Assembly (NCBI RefSeq): GCF_030700245.1 | Contig: NZ_JAUYZI010000006.1 | Location: 1-64,000 of the forward strand | Length of the DNA: 64,000 bases | Source: Methylobacterium amylolyticum | Lineage (GTDB): Bacteria; Pseudomonadota; Alphaproteobacteria; Rhizobiales; Beijerinckiaceae | Reading direction: 5' to 3' | Part shown: one piece after another, positions 1 through 9,355 of the stretch | Position numbering within the stretch: position 1 is the stretch's first letter | Layout: each line of letters begins with the position of its first letter | Program-made: the position numbers and the translations under genes | Notes under the pieces: generated by a model | What the model saw: the letters and a program-made list of their open reading frames with translations, nothing else | What the model was told of the DNA's origin: nothing | Databases searched by the model: none

Positions 1-452
1 ACCTCGGCGGCGGCGACGCCCTCGGGGTAGGGCAGGTCGGCCTCGACGACCAGCGCGCGGCGCAGGGGGATCGAGAACGCCACCCCCAGCCAGCCGCCGA
101 TCAGGCAGACGAGGCTCGTCTCCCAGAACGGGAAACCGTGCCAGTGGCCGATCAGCACGAGGCCGGGCAGCACCAGGATGACGTTGCACAGCGTGCCCGC
201 CGCCGAGGCCTGGGTCTGGACGATGTTGGTCTCCAGGACCCCCGCCCCGCCCACCGCCCGCAGCGCCCCCATCGCGATCAGAGCCGCCGGGATCGAGGAC
301 GAGAACGTCATCCCCGTCTTCAGACCCATGTAGACGTTGGCCGCCATGAACACGACGGTGACCGCCGCCCCGAGAGCGATCCCGCGCGCGGTGATCTCCT
401 GCCCCGCCCGGGAGCCGGTCCGGCCCGCGGCGACCTCGTTCCTCGCGTCCAT
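1..452 (-). CDS. OPT family oligopeptide/metal-chelate transporter, N-terminal part
   Basis: The first 150 residues are visible and the gene runs off the left edge of the window. After a short cytoplasmic head, the signature region NVYMGLKTGMTF lies at residues 39-50, followed by an SSSIPAA segment, then NIVQTQASAAG, and LPYPEG near residue 140. These are hallmarks of the OPT superfamily, which imports peptides or siderophore-like metal chelates across the inner membrane. Several hydrophobic segments fit a polytopic protein. The ATG at 450-452 precedes the family's usual N terminus. The substrate cannot be told from this part. Confidence 0.85.
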   Translation of the reverse strand, partial: MDARNEVAAGRTGSRAGQEITARGIALGAAVTVVFMAANVYMGLKTGMTFSSSIPAALIAMGALRAVGGAGVLETNIVQTQASAAGTLCNVILVLPGLVLIGHWHGFPFWETSLVCLIGGWLGVAFSIPLRRALVVEADLPYPEGVAAAE

Positions 453-560
453 CGCGTCCCCGTCACCCGATGATCCGCCGCCCGGCGAGCGGACGCCCCG
501 TCGCGCCCGCAGGACACCACGTCCGGGCAAGCGCGACAATGCGGCGGCCGGACCACAGAG

Positions 561-611
561 CGCGGCGGGTCTTGGCGCGGCGGGACTTCGCGCGGCGGGA
601 CTCGGCGCGGC
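561..611. repeat. 15-bp tandem repeat, about 3.4 copies
   Basis: Three consecutive 15-base units begin CGCGGCGGG (561-575, 576-590, 591-605), followed by a partial fourth unit to 611. They lie in the 288-base gap between the OPT gene and the CHRD gene. The units differ at 1-3 positions. Nothing else is recognisable in this gap apart from a possible CHRD promoter. Confidence 0.6.
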
Positions 612-740
612 CCCTGTACCATTTTCACGTGCATTCCGACCGGCACGGGCATCCCCTCGGGCGCCGCGCGCCCTAGCTCGGCTCACGAGGGCTCGCCGCG
701 GGATCGGAGATCCGGGGGGCCAGAGATCCGGGAGCCGCCG

Positions 741-1178
741 ATGTCCCGCGCCGCGCACACCAGCCTCGTCCTTCTGCTCACCCTGTTCGCCGGGGCCCCC
801 GCCGCCCAGGCGGCGGGGGAGGGCACCCGCTACACCGCCACCCTCACCGCCGGCAGCGAGGTGCCACCCGCCGAGTCCAAGGGCACCGGCTCGGTGACAG
901 CGACCTACGATCCCGCCAGCAAGCGGCTCTCCTGGACCGGCCGCTACGAGGGCCTCACCGGGCCGACGACCGCCGGCCACTTCCACGGCCCGGCCGCGGC
1001 CGGCGCGAACGCGGGCGTGCTGGTGCCGGCCGACGTGAAGGCCAGCCCGTTCTCGGGCGAGGCCACCCTCGACGACGCCAAGGCCGCCGATCTTCAAGCG
1101 GGGAAGATGTACTTCAACATCCACACCGCGGCGAACCCGAAGGGCGAGATCCGCGGGCAGGTGGAGGCGGCCCGCTGA
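741..1178 (+). CDS. secreted CHRD domain protein
   Basis: A 145-residue protein with a Sec signal peptide over about residues 1-24 (hydrophobic core, then AAQAA). The rest is one CHRD domain: a start like YTATLTAGSEVPP, a central GHFHGPA motif, and an end like YFNIHTAANPKGEIRGQ. CHRD domains were named from chordin and are common in bacterial secreted proteins, where their role is unclear. The GHFHGPA histidines have been suggested to bind metal in the family, which is inference. The gene stands alone between the OPT gene (opposite strand) and a small hypothetical gene. Confidence 0.85.
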   Translation: MSRAAHTSLVLLLTLFAGAPAAQAAGEGTRYTATLTAGSEVPPAESKGTGSVTATYDPASKRLSWTGRYEGLTGPTTAGHFHGPAAAGANAGVLVPADVKASPFSGEATLDDAKAADLQAGKMYFNIHTAANPKGEIRGQVEAAR

Positions 1179-1245
1179 GGCCCTCGACAGGCCGCGCGCG
1201 CGGTTGCAGGACGGGGCCTCCACCCGCGCGGGAACCCGACGACCG

Positions 1246-1581
1246 ATGAAGCAGACCGAGGCCATCATCGCCTGGACCCCCGCGCGCTGGTCCGAGTTGC
1301 GGCCGGAGACGGCGGGGCAGGTCGCCGTGCTGCCGGTGGCGGAGGCCGAGGCGGCCAAGCGCTACATGATACGGTCGGGCGCGAGTTCCGCCGCGCTGCG
1401 GACGCTCCCCGAGGAGGCGCGCATCGCCCGCCTGTTCATCGACTTCCAGACGCTGGTGGTGCGCGACGGCATCGACCCGCAGGCCGCGCACCGGGCCTTC
1501 CTGCAGATCGACGAGTACCGCTACCGCATCGCCCCCGACACCGAGGGCGCGGAATTCGAGGATCCGCCCGAGGACGATTGA
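1246..1581 (+). CDS. hypothetical protein, 111 residues
   Basis: A small soluble protein without signal peptide or membrane segment and with an acidic C terminus (EFEDPPEDD). I do not recognise a family. The ATG at 1246 (MKQTEAIIAW) is preferred to the upstream in-frame codon at 1204, because the extra 14 residues are Arg/Thr-rich intergenic-like sequence. It ends 36 bases before the aldo/keto reductase on the same strand, so co-transcription is possible. Confidence 0.6.
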   Translation: MKQTEAIIAWTPARWSELRPETAGQVAVLPVAEAEAAKRYMIRSGASSAALRTLPEEARIARLFIDFQTLVVRDGIDPQAAHRAFLQIDEYRYRIAPDTEGAEFEDPPEDD

Positions 1582-1617
1582 GACGCGTCCCATCCGACGC
1601 ACCACCGGAGTGAGGCC

Positions 1618-2523
1618 ATGCCCGTATCCAGACGCACCCTCCTCGCCGCGGCGGCCCTGGCGCCGCTCGGCGCCCGCGCGGCCCGCGCCGAGGAACCGCT
1701 GATCCGCCGGTCGATCCCGTCGAGCGGCGAGACCCTGCCCGCGATCGGCATCGGCACCTCGCGGCGCTACGAGGTGGCGCCGACGCCCGAGGCGGTCGCG
1801 CCGCTGAAGGCGGCGGTGGAGACCTTCGTGCGGCTCGGCGGCTCGGTGATCGACACCGCGCCGAGCTACGGCACCGCCGAGGACGTGCTCGGCGTGATAT
1901 TCTCCGAGACCGGCCTGCGCGACCGGGTGTTCCTGGCGAGCAAGGTCGACACGCGGGGCCGCGCCGACACGCTGGCGCAGTTCGAGCGCTCGCTGAAGCG
2001 GCTGCGCACCGATCGCCTCGACCTCGTGGCCGTGCACAACCTGATCGACACGGCGGAGAATCTCGCCGTGCTGCGCGACCTCAAGGCCCAGAAAAAAACC
2101 CGATACGTCGGCGTGACAGTCTGGCGGGACGGGCAGCTCGACGACCTGGAGGCGACGATGCGCCGGGAGACGCTGGACTTCATCCAGGTGAACTACGCGA
2201 TCGACAACCGGACGGCGGCGGAGCGGGTGCTGCCGCTGGCCGCCGACAAGGGGATCGCGGTGATGATCAACGTGCCGTTCGGGCGCGACCGGCTGTTCAA
2301 GGCGGTGCAGGGCAAGGACTTGCCGCCGGTGGCCAAGGAGATCGGCTGCGCGAGCTGGCCGCAGTTCTTCCTCAAGTACGTCCTCGGCAACCCGGCCGTG
2401 ACCTGCCCGATCCCCGGCATGGCCAAGGTCTCATACGTCGAGGACAACGTCGCCGCCGCCCGCGGCAAGCTGCCGGATGCCGCGCAGCGCAAGCAGATGG
2501 AGGCCTTCATCGATGCGGTCTGA
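1618..2523 (+). CDS. Tat-exported aldo/keto reductase
   Basis: 301 residues. The N terminus carries a twin-arginine motif (SRRTLL, residues 4-9), a hydrophobic stretch and an ARA-type cleavage site near residue 24. The mature part is an aldo/keto reductase barrel with the full catalytic tetrad visible: D79 and Y84 in VIDTAPSYG, K109 in LASK, H140 in VAVHN. Such enzymes reduce carbonyls with NADPH; Tat export would allow the cofactor to be bound before transport. The ribosome site GTGAGG lies just before the ATG. Its 3' end overlaps the next gene by 11 bases, so the two are probably translated together. The substrate is unknown. Confidence 0.85.
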   Translation: MPVSRRTLLAAAALAPLGARAARAEEPLIRRSIPSSGETLPAIGIGTSRRYEVAPTPEAVAPLKAAVETFVRLGGSVIDTAPSYGTAEDVLGVIFSETGLRDRVFLASKVDTRGRADTLAQFERSLKRLRTDRLDLVAVHNLIDTAENLAVLRDLKAQKKTRYVGVTVWRDGQLDDLEATMRRETLDFIQVNYAIDNRTAAERVLPLAADKGIAVMINVPFGRDRLFKAVQGKDLPPVAKEIGCASWPQFFLKYVLGNPAVTCPIPGMAKVSYVEDNVAAARGKLPDAAQRKQMEAFIDAV

Positions 2524-3259
2524 TCTCTTTCCGACGACGCGCCGCGCGGCGCTCGCCTTGGCGGCCGGCCTCGTCCTCGCGAGCGCCCCGGCCCAGGCGC
2601 AGGAGGGTCCCAAAAAAATCCGGATCGGGGTGATCGGGGCCGGCAACATCGGCGGCACGCTGGGCACCCTCTGGGTGAAGGACGGGCACGAGGTGATGTT
2701 CGCCTCCCGCCACCCCGAGACGCTGAAGCCGCTGGTCGACGGGCTCGGGCCCAAAGCGAAGGCCGGCACGCCGGAGGAGGCGGTCCGGTTCGGGGATGCC
2801 GTGTTCCTGGCCGTGCCCTACAAGGCCTATCCCGAGCTGTCGAAGGAGATCGGCCCGGCGCTCAAGGGCAAGGTGGTGCTCGACGCCGGCAACGCGACGC
2901 AGCGCCGCGACGGCCCCCTCTACGACGAGGCCAAGGCCGACGGCATCGGCGCCACCACGGCCAAGTACTTCCCGGGCGCGCGGATCGTGCGCGCCTTCAA
3001 CGCGGCGAACTACAAGGTGTTCGAGAAGGCGGGCGCCAACGGCGGGCGGGACCGCGCCGGGGGCCGGATGGGCATCCCGATCGCCGGCGACGACCCGGAG
3101 GCGCTGAAGGTCGCCGAGGGGCTGGTGCGCGACGCAGGGTTCGATCCCGTCGTGGTCGGCCCGCTCAAGGACGCGGACAAGTTCGCGATGGGCTCGCCCG
3201 GCTTCGGCCACGACGTCACAGCGCCGGAACTGCGCAAGACGCTCGGGCTCGCGCAGTGA
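2513..3259 (+). CDS. exported NADP-binding F420-reductase-like oxidoreductase
   Basis: 248 residues from the ATG at 2513, which overlaps the end of the preceding reductase. The leader has paired arginines (TTRRAALALAAG, residues 8-19) and a cleavage-like APAQA at 26-30, suggesting Tat export. Residues 39-48 (GVIGAGNIGG) are a Rossmann dinucleotide site; the arrangement matches the NADPH-dependent F420 reductase / YadP-like family (COG2085). That family transfers hydride to small electron carriers; in organisms without F420 the partner is unknown. The paired leader and overlap suggest a joint periplasmic redox role with the aldo/keto reductase (inference). Confidence 0.75.
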   Translation: MRSDLFPTTRRAALALAAGLVLASAPAQAQEGPKKIRIGVIGAGNIGGTLGTLWVKDGHEVMFASRHPETLKPLVDGLGPKAKAGTPEEAVRFGDAVFLAVPYKAYPELSKEIGPALKGKVVLDAGNATQRRDGPLYDEAKADGIGATTAKYFPGARIVRAFNAANYKVFEKAGANGGRDRAGGRMGIPIAGDDPEALKVAEGLVRDAGFDPVVVGPLKDADKFAMGSPGFGHDVTAPELRKTLGLAQ

Positions 3260-3317
3260 CCGGACGCGAGCGGGTGCCCGTTGCGCTCCCTCCCCCCTCT
3301 GCGGGCCACCGTGTCCA

Positions 3318-3485
3318 CGGATCTGTCGATGACGGCTGCGACGCGCTCTCCTCCCCCCTGTGGGGAGGAGTCGGAGGTGGGGGTGGTTCCGGATCGAGCG
3401 GGGCGGCGCCTCCTGCACCACCCCCACCCCTGGCCCCTCCCCACAAGGGGGAGGGGAAGCGCGCCGCGGTTCGACGACAGATCCG
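3318..3485. repeat. 168-bp palindromic intergenic repeat (REP/MITE-like)
   Basis: The ends are an 11-base perfect inverted repeat, CGGATCTGTCG at 3318-3328 and its complement at 3475-3485. Inside, the arms stay roughly complementary: CTCCTCCCCCCTGTGGGGAG on the left pairs with a CCCCTCCCCAC...GGGGGAGG arm on the right, and GGTGGGGGTGG (3376-3386) with CCACCCCCACC (3418-3428). The element could fold into one long hairpin and fills most of the 294-base gap between two genes on the same strand. There is no coding capacity, so if mobile it would need a transposase in trans. Confidence 0.75.
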
Positions 3486-3553
3486 GAGCCGATGGGTGAA
3501 TCTGGTAGCCTCCGCGGGGGAGGGTCCCCTGCGCCGCAAGAGGGGAAGGGGAT

Positions 3554-4927
3554 TTGCGGCGCTGGGCTTCACGGCGCGTGCCTGATCCCGCCCCCCCGCG
3601 CGGCCGCCTCGCCAGGCTGATCGACCTGCATCCCGGGGAGGGGCCGGCGCTCGCGTGGTCCTGGGCCTACATCTTCTCGATCCTGGCCGCCTACTACGTG
3701 CTGCGACCGATCCGCGACCAGATGGGCGTGGCCGGCGGCCTCGAGAACCTGCCCTGGCTGTTCACCGCGACGCTGGTGGGCATGCTGGCCCTCAACGTGC
3801 CGTTCGCGTGGCTGGTGAAGCGGATGCCGCGGGCGCGGTTCGTGCCGCTGACCTACCGGTTCTTCGCCGCCAACATCCTCGTCTTCGCGGGCCTGCTCTA
3901 CGGCGCGCCGCCGGATTGGGACGTGTGGATCGGGCGGGGATTCTTCGTCTGGCTGTCGATCTTCAACCTGTTCGTGGTGTCGATCTTCTGGGCGACGATC
4001 GTTGACGTGTTCTCGAACGCGCAGGGCAAGCGCCTGTTCGGCTTCATCGCCGCGGGCGCGACGCTGGGCGCCATCGCCGGCTCGGCCACCACCGCCGGGC
4101 TCGCGCGGAACGTGCCGACCTGGGGGCTGATGCTCTGCGCGGTCGTGCTGCTCGAAGCGGCCGTGTTCTGCATGCGCGGGCTCGCCCGGCTGTCGCACCA
4201 GCTCCACGAGGTGCCGGGCGCCGCCGGGGAGCGGGGGGAGAGCACCATCGGCGGCAGCGTCTGGGCGGGCATCACCCGGACCCTGTCCTCGCCCTACCTC
4301 CTGAACATCGCGCTGTTCCTGCTTCTGTTCTCGGTCACCTCGACCTTCCTGTATTTCGAGCAGGCGGGCATCGCCAAGCGCAGCTTCCCCGACCGGGCAT
4401 CGCAGACGGCGTTCTTCGCCTCCGTCGACCTCGCGGTGAACGTGCTGACGCTCGGCGTGCAGCTCTTCCTCACCGGCCGCATCGTCAACCGTCTCGGCGT
4501 GGGCGTCACGCTCGCCCTGCTGCCGGCCTTCAGCGTGCTGGGCTTCGCCGCGCTCGCGGTCACGCCGACGATCGCGGTGATCGTCGCCTTCCAGGTGCTG
4601 CGCCGGGCCGGCAACTTCGCCATCGCCCGGCCGATCCGCGAGGTGCTGTTCACGGTCGTGCCGCGGGAGGACCGCTACAAGTCCAAGGCGTTCATCGACA
4701 CGGTGGTGTACCGGCTCGGCGATCAGGTCGGCGCGTGGTCGTTCACCGGCATCGGCGCGCTGGGCCTCGGCGCGGCGGGGGTGGCCGGGGCAGCGGTGCC
4801 GCTCTCGGTCCTGTGGCTCCTCAACAGCCTGTGGCTCGGGCGCGCGCAGGAACGGCGGCGGACGGCGCAGGAGGACGAGGCCGGGGCGGTCGATCCGCCG
4901 GCCGCGCGGCCTGAAGCGTCCCGGTAG
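3554..4927 (+). CDS. MFS / NTP-NDP exchange type membrane transporter
   Basis: About 457 residues with roughly 12 hydrophobic segments. The pattern AYYVLRPIRDQMG near the first helix and WATIVDVFSNAQGKRLFGFIAAGATLG in the middle match the MFS branch related to the ATP/ADP translocase (Tlc) group found in free-living bacteria. In those bacteria it is unlikely to import host ATP, and the true substrate is unknown. The start is uncertain: TTG at 3554 follows AAGGGG closely, and GTG at 3578 would remove eight residues. The C-terminal 35 residues are a charged tail. Confidence 0.7.
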   Translation: MRRWASRRVPDPAPPRGRLARLIDLHPGEGPALAWSWAYIFSILAAYYVLRPIRDQMGVAGGLENLPWLFTATLVGMLALNVPFAWLVKRMPRARFVPLTYRFFAANILVFAGLLYGAPPDWDVWIGRGFFVWLSIFNLFVVSIFWATIVDVFSNAQGKRLFGFIAAGATLGAIAGSATTAGLARNVPTWGLMLCAVVLLEAAVFCMRGLARLSHQLHEVPGAAGERGESTIGGSVWAGITRTLSSPYLLNIALFLLLFSVTSTFLYFEQAGIAKRSFPDRASQTAFFASVDLAVNVLTLGVQLFLTGRIVNRLGVGVTLALLPAFSVLGFAALAVTPTIAVIVAFQVLRRAGNFAIARPIREVLFTVVPREDRYKSKAFIDTVVYRLGDQVGAWSFTGIGALGLGAAGVAGAAVPLSVLWLLNSLWLGRAQERRRTAQEDEAGAVDPPAARPEASR

Positions 4928-4933
4928 GGCCGG

Positions 4934-5086
4934 TCAGCGGCGCCGACGGACCGGGACGGGAATCGGCTGGGGTGCGGGCCGGAACAGGGCGAAGAGCCCC
5001 GCCCGGACGGTCGGGATGCCGAGCGCCGCGCAGAGGGCGGCGAGCGGGCCGGCGGTCGCGAGGACCGTCGCGGTGAGATCCGTCAT
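4934..5086 (-). CDS. small hydrophobic protein, 50 residues
   Basis: An ATG at 5084-5086 (reverse strand) is preceded by GGAGGG with an 8-base spacer, a near-perfect ribosome site. The product has one hydrophobic stretch (VLATAGPLAALCAALGIP), a Pro-rich segment and a terminal VRRRR. It sits tail-to-tail with the MFS gene and head-to-head with the gene at 5221. No family is recognised. The strong ribosome site is the main support. Confidence 0.45.
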   Translation of the reverse strand: MTDLTATVLATAGPLAALCAALGIPTVRAGLFALFRPAPQPIPVPVRRRR

Positions 5087-5131
5087 GGCTCTGGCCCTCC
5101 GAAAGGGTCGGTCCAGCCTGTGCGGCCAGGG

Positions 5132-5170
5132 TTAACGAAGCGTTACCGTCGATCGTTAACGGACGGTTTA
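5132..5170. promoter_or_regulatory. two tandem CtrA-like half-conserved sites
   Basis: TTAA-N7-TTAC lies at 5132-5146 and TTAA-N7-TTTA at 5156-5170, each one base off the alphaproteobacterial CtrA consensus TTAA-N7-TTAA. TTAA is rare in this GC-rich DNA. The pair lies between the divergent small gene (start 5086) and the gene starting at 5221, so either could be controlled. Confidence 0.35.
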
Positions 5171-5220
5171 CCGGGCCGGTGCGAGGTCGGCGGACCCGCC
5201 CCGGGCCAGGGAGCCGCGCG

Positions 5221-5658
5221 ATGACGTCAGACCGGCCTGCCCCCCGGATCCGCCCCTTCGGTCGCCCCCTTGGACTCCCCCTTGGCCGCCCCCTTGCCCG
5301 CCCTGCGGCGCTCGGTCTGCTGCTCGCCCTCGGTGCGCCGGCCGCGGCGCAGGAGGTGCTGGTCCTGCGGATCCGGCCACAGCCCGACCCGGTCGAGGCT
5401 GCGCGCGCCGCCCGCGAGGCGGTCTGGGCCCGCAGCCAAGCGCGCGCCCGGGCGGCGATCGCCTCGGTCTGCACCGGCTGCCTCGCGCCCTGGCAGCCGC
5501 CGGAGGCCGCGATCAAGCTGCGAGAGCCGGCACCCGAGGGCCGCGTCGCGGCACTCGCCGATCCTGCGCCGCGACCGCCGACGGGGCTTGAACCCGACCC
5601 CGACCTTGGGGCATCCGAGCCGACCTCCGAACCATCCAGCCGCGAGAGGCATCCATGA
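5221..5658 (+). CDS. hypothetical secreted protein
   Basis: 145 residues. An arginine/proline-rich N-terminal region precedes a hydrophobic stretch (residues about 24-42) ending in AAAQ, resembling a long signal peptide. The mature part has a CTGCLAP cysteine pair and a Pro/Glu-rich tail. ATG at 5221 follows AGGGAG. The stop overlaps the next start (ATGA at 5655-5658), so the two genes are translationally coupled. I recognise no family. Confidence 0.6.
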   Translation: MTSDRPAPRIRPFGRPLGLPLGRPLARPAALGLLLALGAPAAAQEVLVLRIRPQPDPVEAARAAREAVWARSQARARAAIASVCTGCLAPWQPPEAAIKLREPAPEGRVAALADPAPRPPTGLEPDPDLGASEPTSEPSSRERHP

Positions 5659-6077
5659 CGCAAGCGCACCCGACCAGCGGCGCCGAGCCGGACGTCGACT
5701 GCCCCGTGACCCTGGAGACGCTCGGTGCGGTCTACCGCGCGGACGAGTACGACCTGCCCGAGATCCTGGCCCGGATCCCGGCGCTGAAGCGCGCGCAGCT
5801 CGCGGCCTACCTCTACGGCAAGAGCCACATGCACCAGCTCGGCCTCAAGGTCGCCCGCGCCTGCGAGCGCGAGGATCTGATCCGCGCGGCCGGCGAGATC
5901 GGCTCGGTGATCCACGGGCAGGCGCACATCAAGAAGACCCGGCCCGCGCCCGACCCGGCGGAGGCGCTGACCCGGCACAAGCCGATGCCCGGCCAGAAGA
6001 AGGTCAGCCTCGCCGGTGCGGCCGCCAAGCCGGCGATCAGCCTCGGCGGATCGGCCAAGGTGCGCAACTTCGACTGA
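5655..6077 (+). CDS. hypothetical protein, 140 residues
   Basis: A soluble protein whose start overlaps the stop of the preceding gene by 4 bases (ATGA). The middle (YDLPEILARIPALKRAQLAAYLYGKSHMHQLGLKVARACE) is predicted helical; the C-terminal 45 residues are Lys/Ala/Pro-rich and probably disordered. No signal peptide. No family recognised; it looks like a lineage-specific protein. The gap to guaA (6078-6201) shows no clear promoter. Confidence 0.6.
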   Translation: MTQAHPTSGAEPDVDCPVTLETLGAVYRADEYDLPEILARIPALKRAQLAAYLYGKSHMHQLGLKVARACEREDLIRAAGEIGSVIHGQAHIKKTRPAPDPAEALTRHKPMPGQKKVSLAGAAAKPAISLGGSAKVRNFD

Positions 6078-6201
6078 CGCGGCGGCGGCCCGGGACACCC
6101 CCGGGCCGGCCCGGAGCCGGGGCGCTTCAGGTCGTTGTTATCGCAGGGGGTTTCCCGGAACCCAGCTTCCCCTTTCCCCCATCTTGCTCTAAGCGCTCGG
6201 G

Positions 6202-7758
<1,557 letters not shown>

Positions 7759-7821
7759 ACGACGGAGGCCGGCTCGATCCTCGCGGACGGGAACCGCTCC
7801 GCCCGCAGGGAGGAGCCGCCC

Positions 7822-8250
7822 TCATCGATCGGCGCGAAGTGGGTTGATCGCGGAGACCCCGGCGAAATCCTTCGCGTTGTCGGTGACGACGACACATCCG
7901 TTCGCCTCCGCGATGGCGGCGACGATCGTGTCGAGGGCGCTGCGGGGCTTCCCCGCCACCCTGCCATCGGCCATCAGGCGTGCCCAGATCAGCGCTGCCG
8001 CCTCGTCGAAGGGTAGGATTCGCCCCGCGAACAGGGCTTGGGGTCCTTCGGCGCCCTGGAACCACGTTTCCAGCGCGGAACGTTTCTTTCCGGCCGGCAG
8101 ATCCAGAATGCCGCGGCGCAGCTCCGCGACCGTCAGCGCGCTGATGTAGAGGTCTTCGTCGTTCTGCTCGGCCATCCAGGTCAGCAGAGCTGCCGAAGGC
8201 GTGACCTTGGTGACGTTGCTGAGGATGTTGGTGTCGAGCAGGTAGCGCAT
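7822..8250 (-). CDS. vapC: VapC-type PIN-domain toxin
   Basis: 142 residues. The PIN-domain acidic residues are all visible: D6 (YLLDTN), E43 (TVAEL), D107 (ALDTI) and D124 (VTDN). PIN toxins are Mg-dependent RNases that usually cut tRNA or rRNA. The start ATG overlaps the stop of the upstream antitoxin gene (ATGA at 8249-8252 region), giving the typical antitoxin-then-toxin order with coupled translation. It lies tail-to-tail with guaA. Confidence 0.88.
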   Translation of the reverse strand: MRYLLDTNILSNVTKVTPSAALLTWMAEQNDEDLYISALTVAELRRGILDLPAGKKRSALETWFQGAEGPQALFAGRILPFDEAAALIWARLMADGRVAGKPRSALDTIVAAIAEANGCVVVTDNAKDFAGVSAINPLRADR

Positions 8251-8549
8251 CAGAGATCGACGCTTCGCCCGCTCCCCTCCGGGCGCGCGACGTCGAGGTC
8301 GGCTCCGACCAGCGGCGAACGGCGGAGCGCCGCCAGGATGCCGCCCTTGCGCGGCGGCTCGCCAGCGATCGATCGGCTCAGGACGTCGCGCAGGTGGACA
8401 GCCTCGGGCCCGTCCTCGGCCAAGCGGCGGGCCAGGGAACGGATCAGATCGCGATCCGCATCGCGGCCCATCACCTCGAACCGCGCGAGGCCGCGCGCGC
8501 CGAGGCGGGCACGATAGTTGGTGACGGCGCGCTTCTGCGACGTGCCCAT
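8250..8549 (-). CDS. vapB: antitoxin partner of the PIN toxin
   Basis: 99 residues, immediately upstream of and overlapping vapC by one base. The N-terminal half is basic and could bind DNA (KRAVTNYRARLGARGLARFEVMG); the C-terminal half (RSIAGEPPRKGGILAALRRSPLVGADLDV) looks like the flexible toxin-wrapping tail typical of VapB/Phd partners. The exact antitoxin fold is not certain from the sequence; assignment rests mainly on position and size. Confidence 0.75.
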   Translation of the reverse strand: MGTSQKRAVTNYRARLGARGLARFEVMGRDADRDLIRSLARRLAEDGPEAVHLRDVLSRSIAGEPPRKGGILAALRRSPLVGADLDVARPEGSGRSVDL

Positions 8550-8650
8550 CGCGGCCCCCGGTTCTCTCCAGGAATATGTCCGGTGATCGCGAGGCGTTCA
8601 AGCGCCGCGGCGCCGGATCCGTTCACCCGCATCGGCGAGGTCGCGGGGAC

Positions 8651-9355
8651 CTACCCCCCGCACAGAGCCGGCTCCAGCGCCTTCATCGTCGGCCGGAACG
8701 CACCGAGATGCAGCCCGTCGCGCAACGCGCCGGGTTTGGCGAAGCCGGTGTCGCCATCGCGCAGATCCGCGAACGGATCGGCGAAGGTGCAGCCGAGCCG
8801 GCCGCACAGGGATTGGAGGCGCCGCGAGTAGTCGCCGACCGCGGCGGCGTCCATGAGTTTGCCGATCTCCCGCCCGACCGGGGGGAGGGCGGTGACGACG
8901 ACCCGGCCGCTCACCGTCTGGAGGCCGCGCACGATTCGCTCGGCGGACGCCTCGAACCGCGCCGCGACCTCGGGAGAGCGCGGCGCGTTCTTGGCCAGGA
9001 TGTCGTTGGTGCCGATGGTCAGCGAGGCCGCCCGCGGATGGACCCGGAAGGTCAGGCGCGCGAGGTCGTCGGCGTAGGCGGCGGCCGTGGCGCCGCTGAC
9101 CCCGCCGTTGACGACCGGCCACCCGCAGGGTCGCTGGTCGCTCGGCTGAAGCTCGGTCTGCGAGTCGCCGGCCAGGAAGACGGCGTCCGGGGGCGCCTCG
9201 TCGAGGTGCACCTGCACGGTGATCAGCCGCATCCCGGCATAGGCGCGCGCGTCCACCGGCGGGCGGCGCAGGACCCAGACGAGCCCCCCGCCGACCGCGC
9301 CACCGAGCCCGACCAGAACCGAGCCGACGAGCCCGATCACGAGAAGGCGGGTCAC
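8651..9355 (-). CDS. SGNH/GDSL-type hydrolase with N-terminal membrane anchor
   Basis: 234 residues. Residues 4-29 form a hydrophobic anchor or uncleaved signal. The catalytic Ser is S65 in AGDSQTE (block I); block II is NGGVSGAT, block III TIGTNDI, and block V has D213 and H216 in LRDGLHLG. SGNH hydrolases are esterases or acetyl-hydrolases, often acting on cell-surface sugars. The GTG start overlaps the stop of the upstream trmO gene (GTGA), so the pair is co-translated. Confidence 0.82.
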   Translation of the reverse strand: MTRLLVIGLVGSVLVGLGGAVGGGLVWVLRRPPVDARAYAGMRLITVQVHLDEAPPDAVFLAGDSQTELQPSDQRPCGWPVVNGGVSGATAAAYADDLARLTFRVHPRAASLTIGTNDILAKNAPRSPEVAARFEASAERIVRGLQTVSGRVVVTALPPVGREIGKLMDAAAVGDYSRRLQSLCGRLGCTFADPFADLRDGDTGFAKPGALRDGLHLGAFRPTMKALEPALCGG

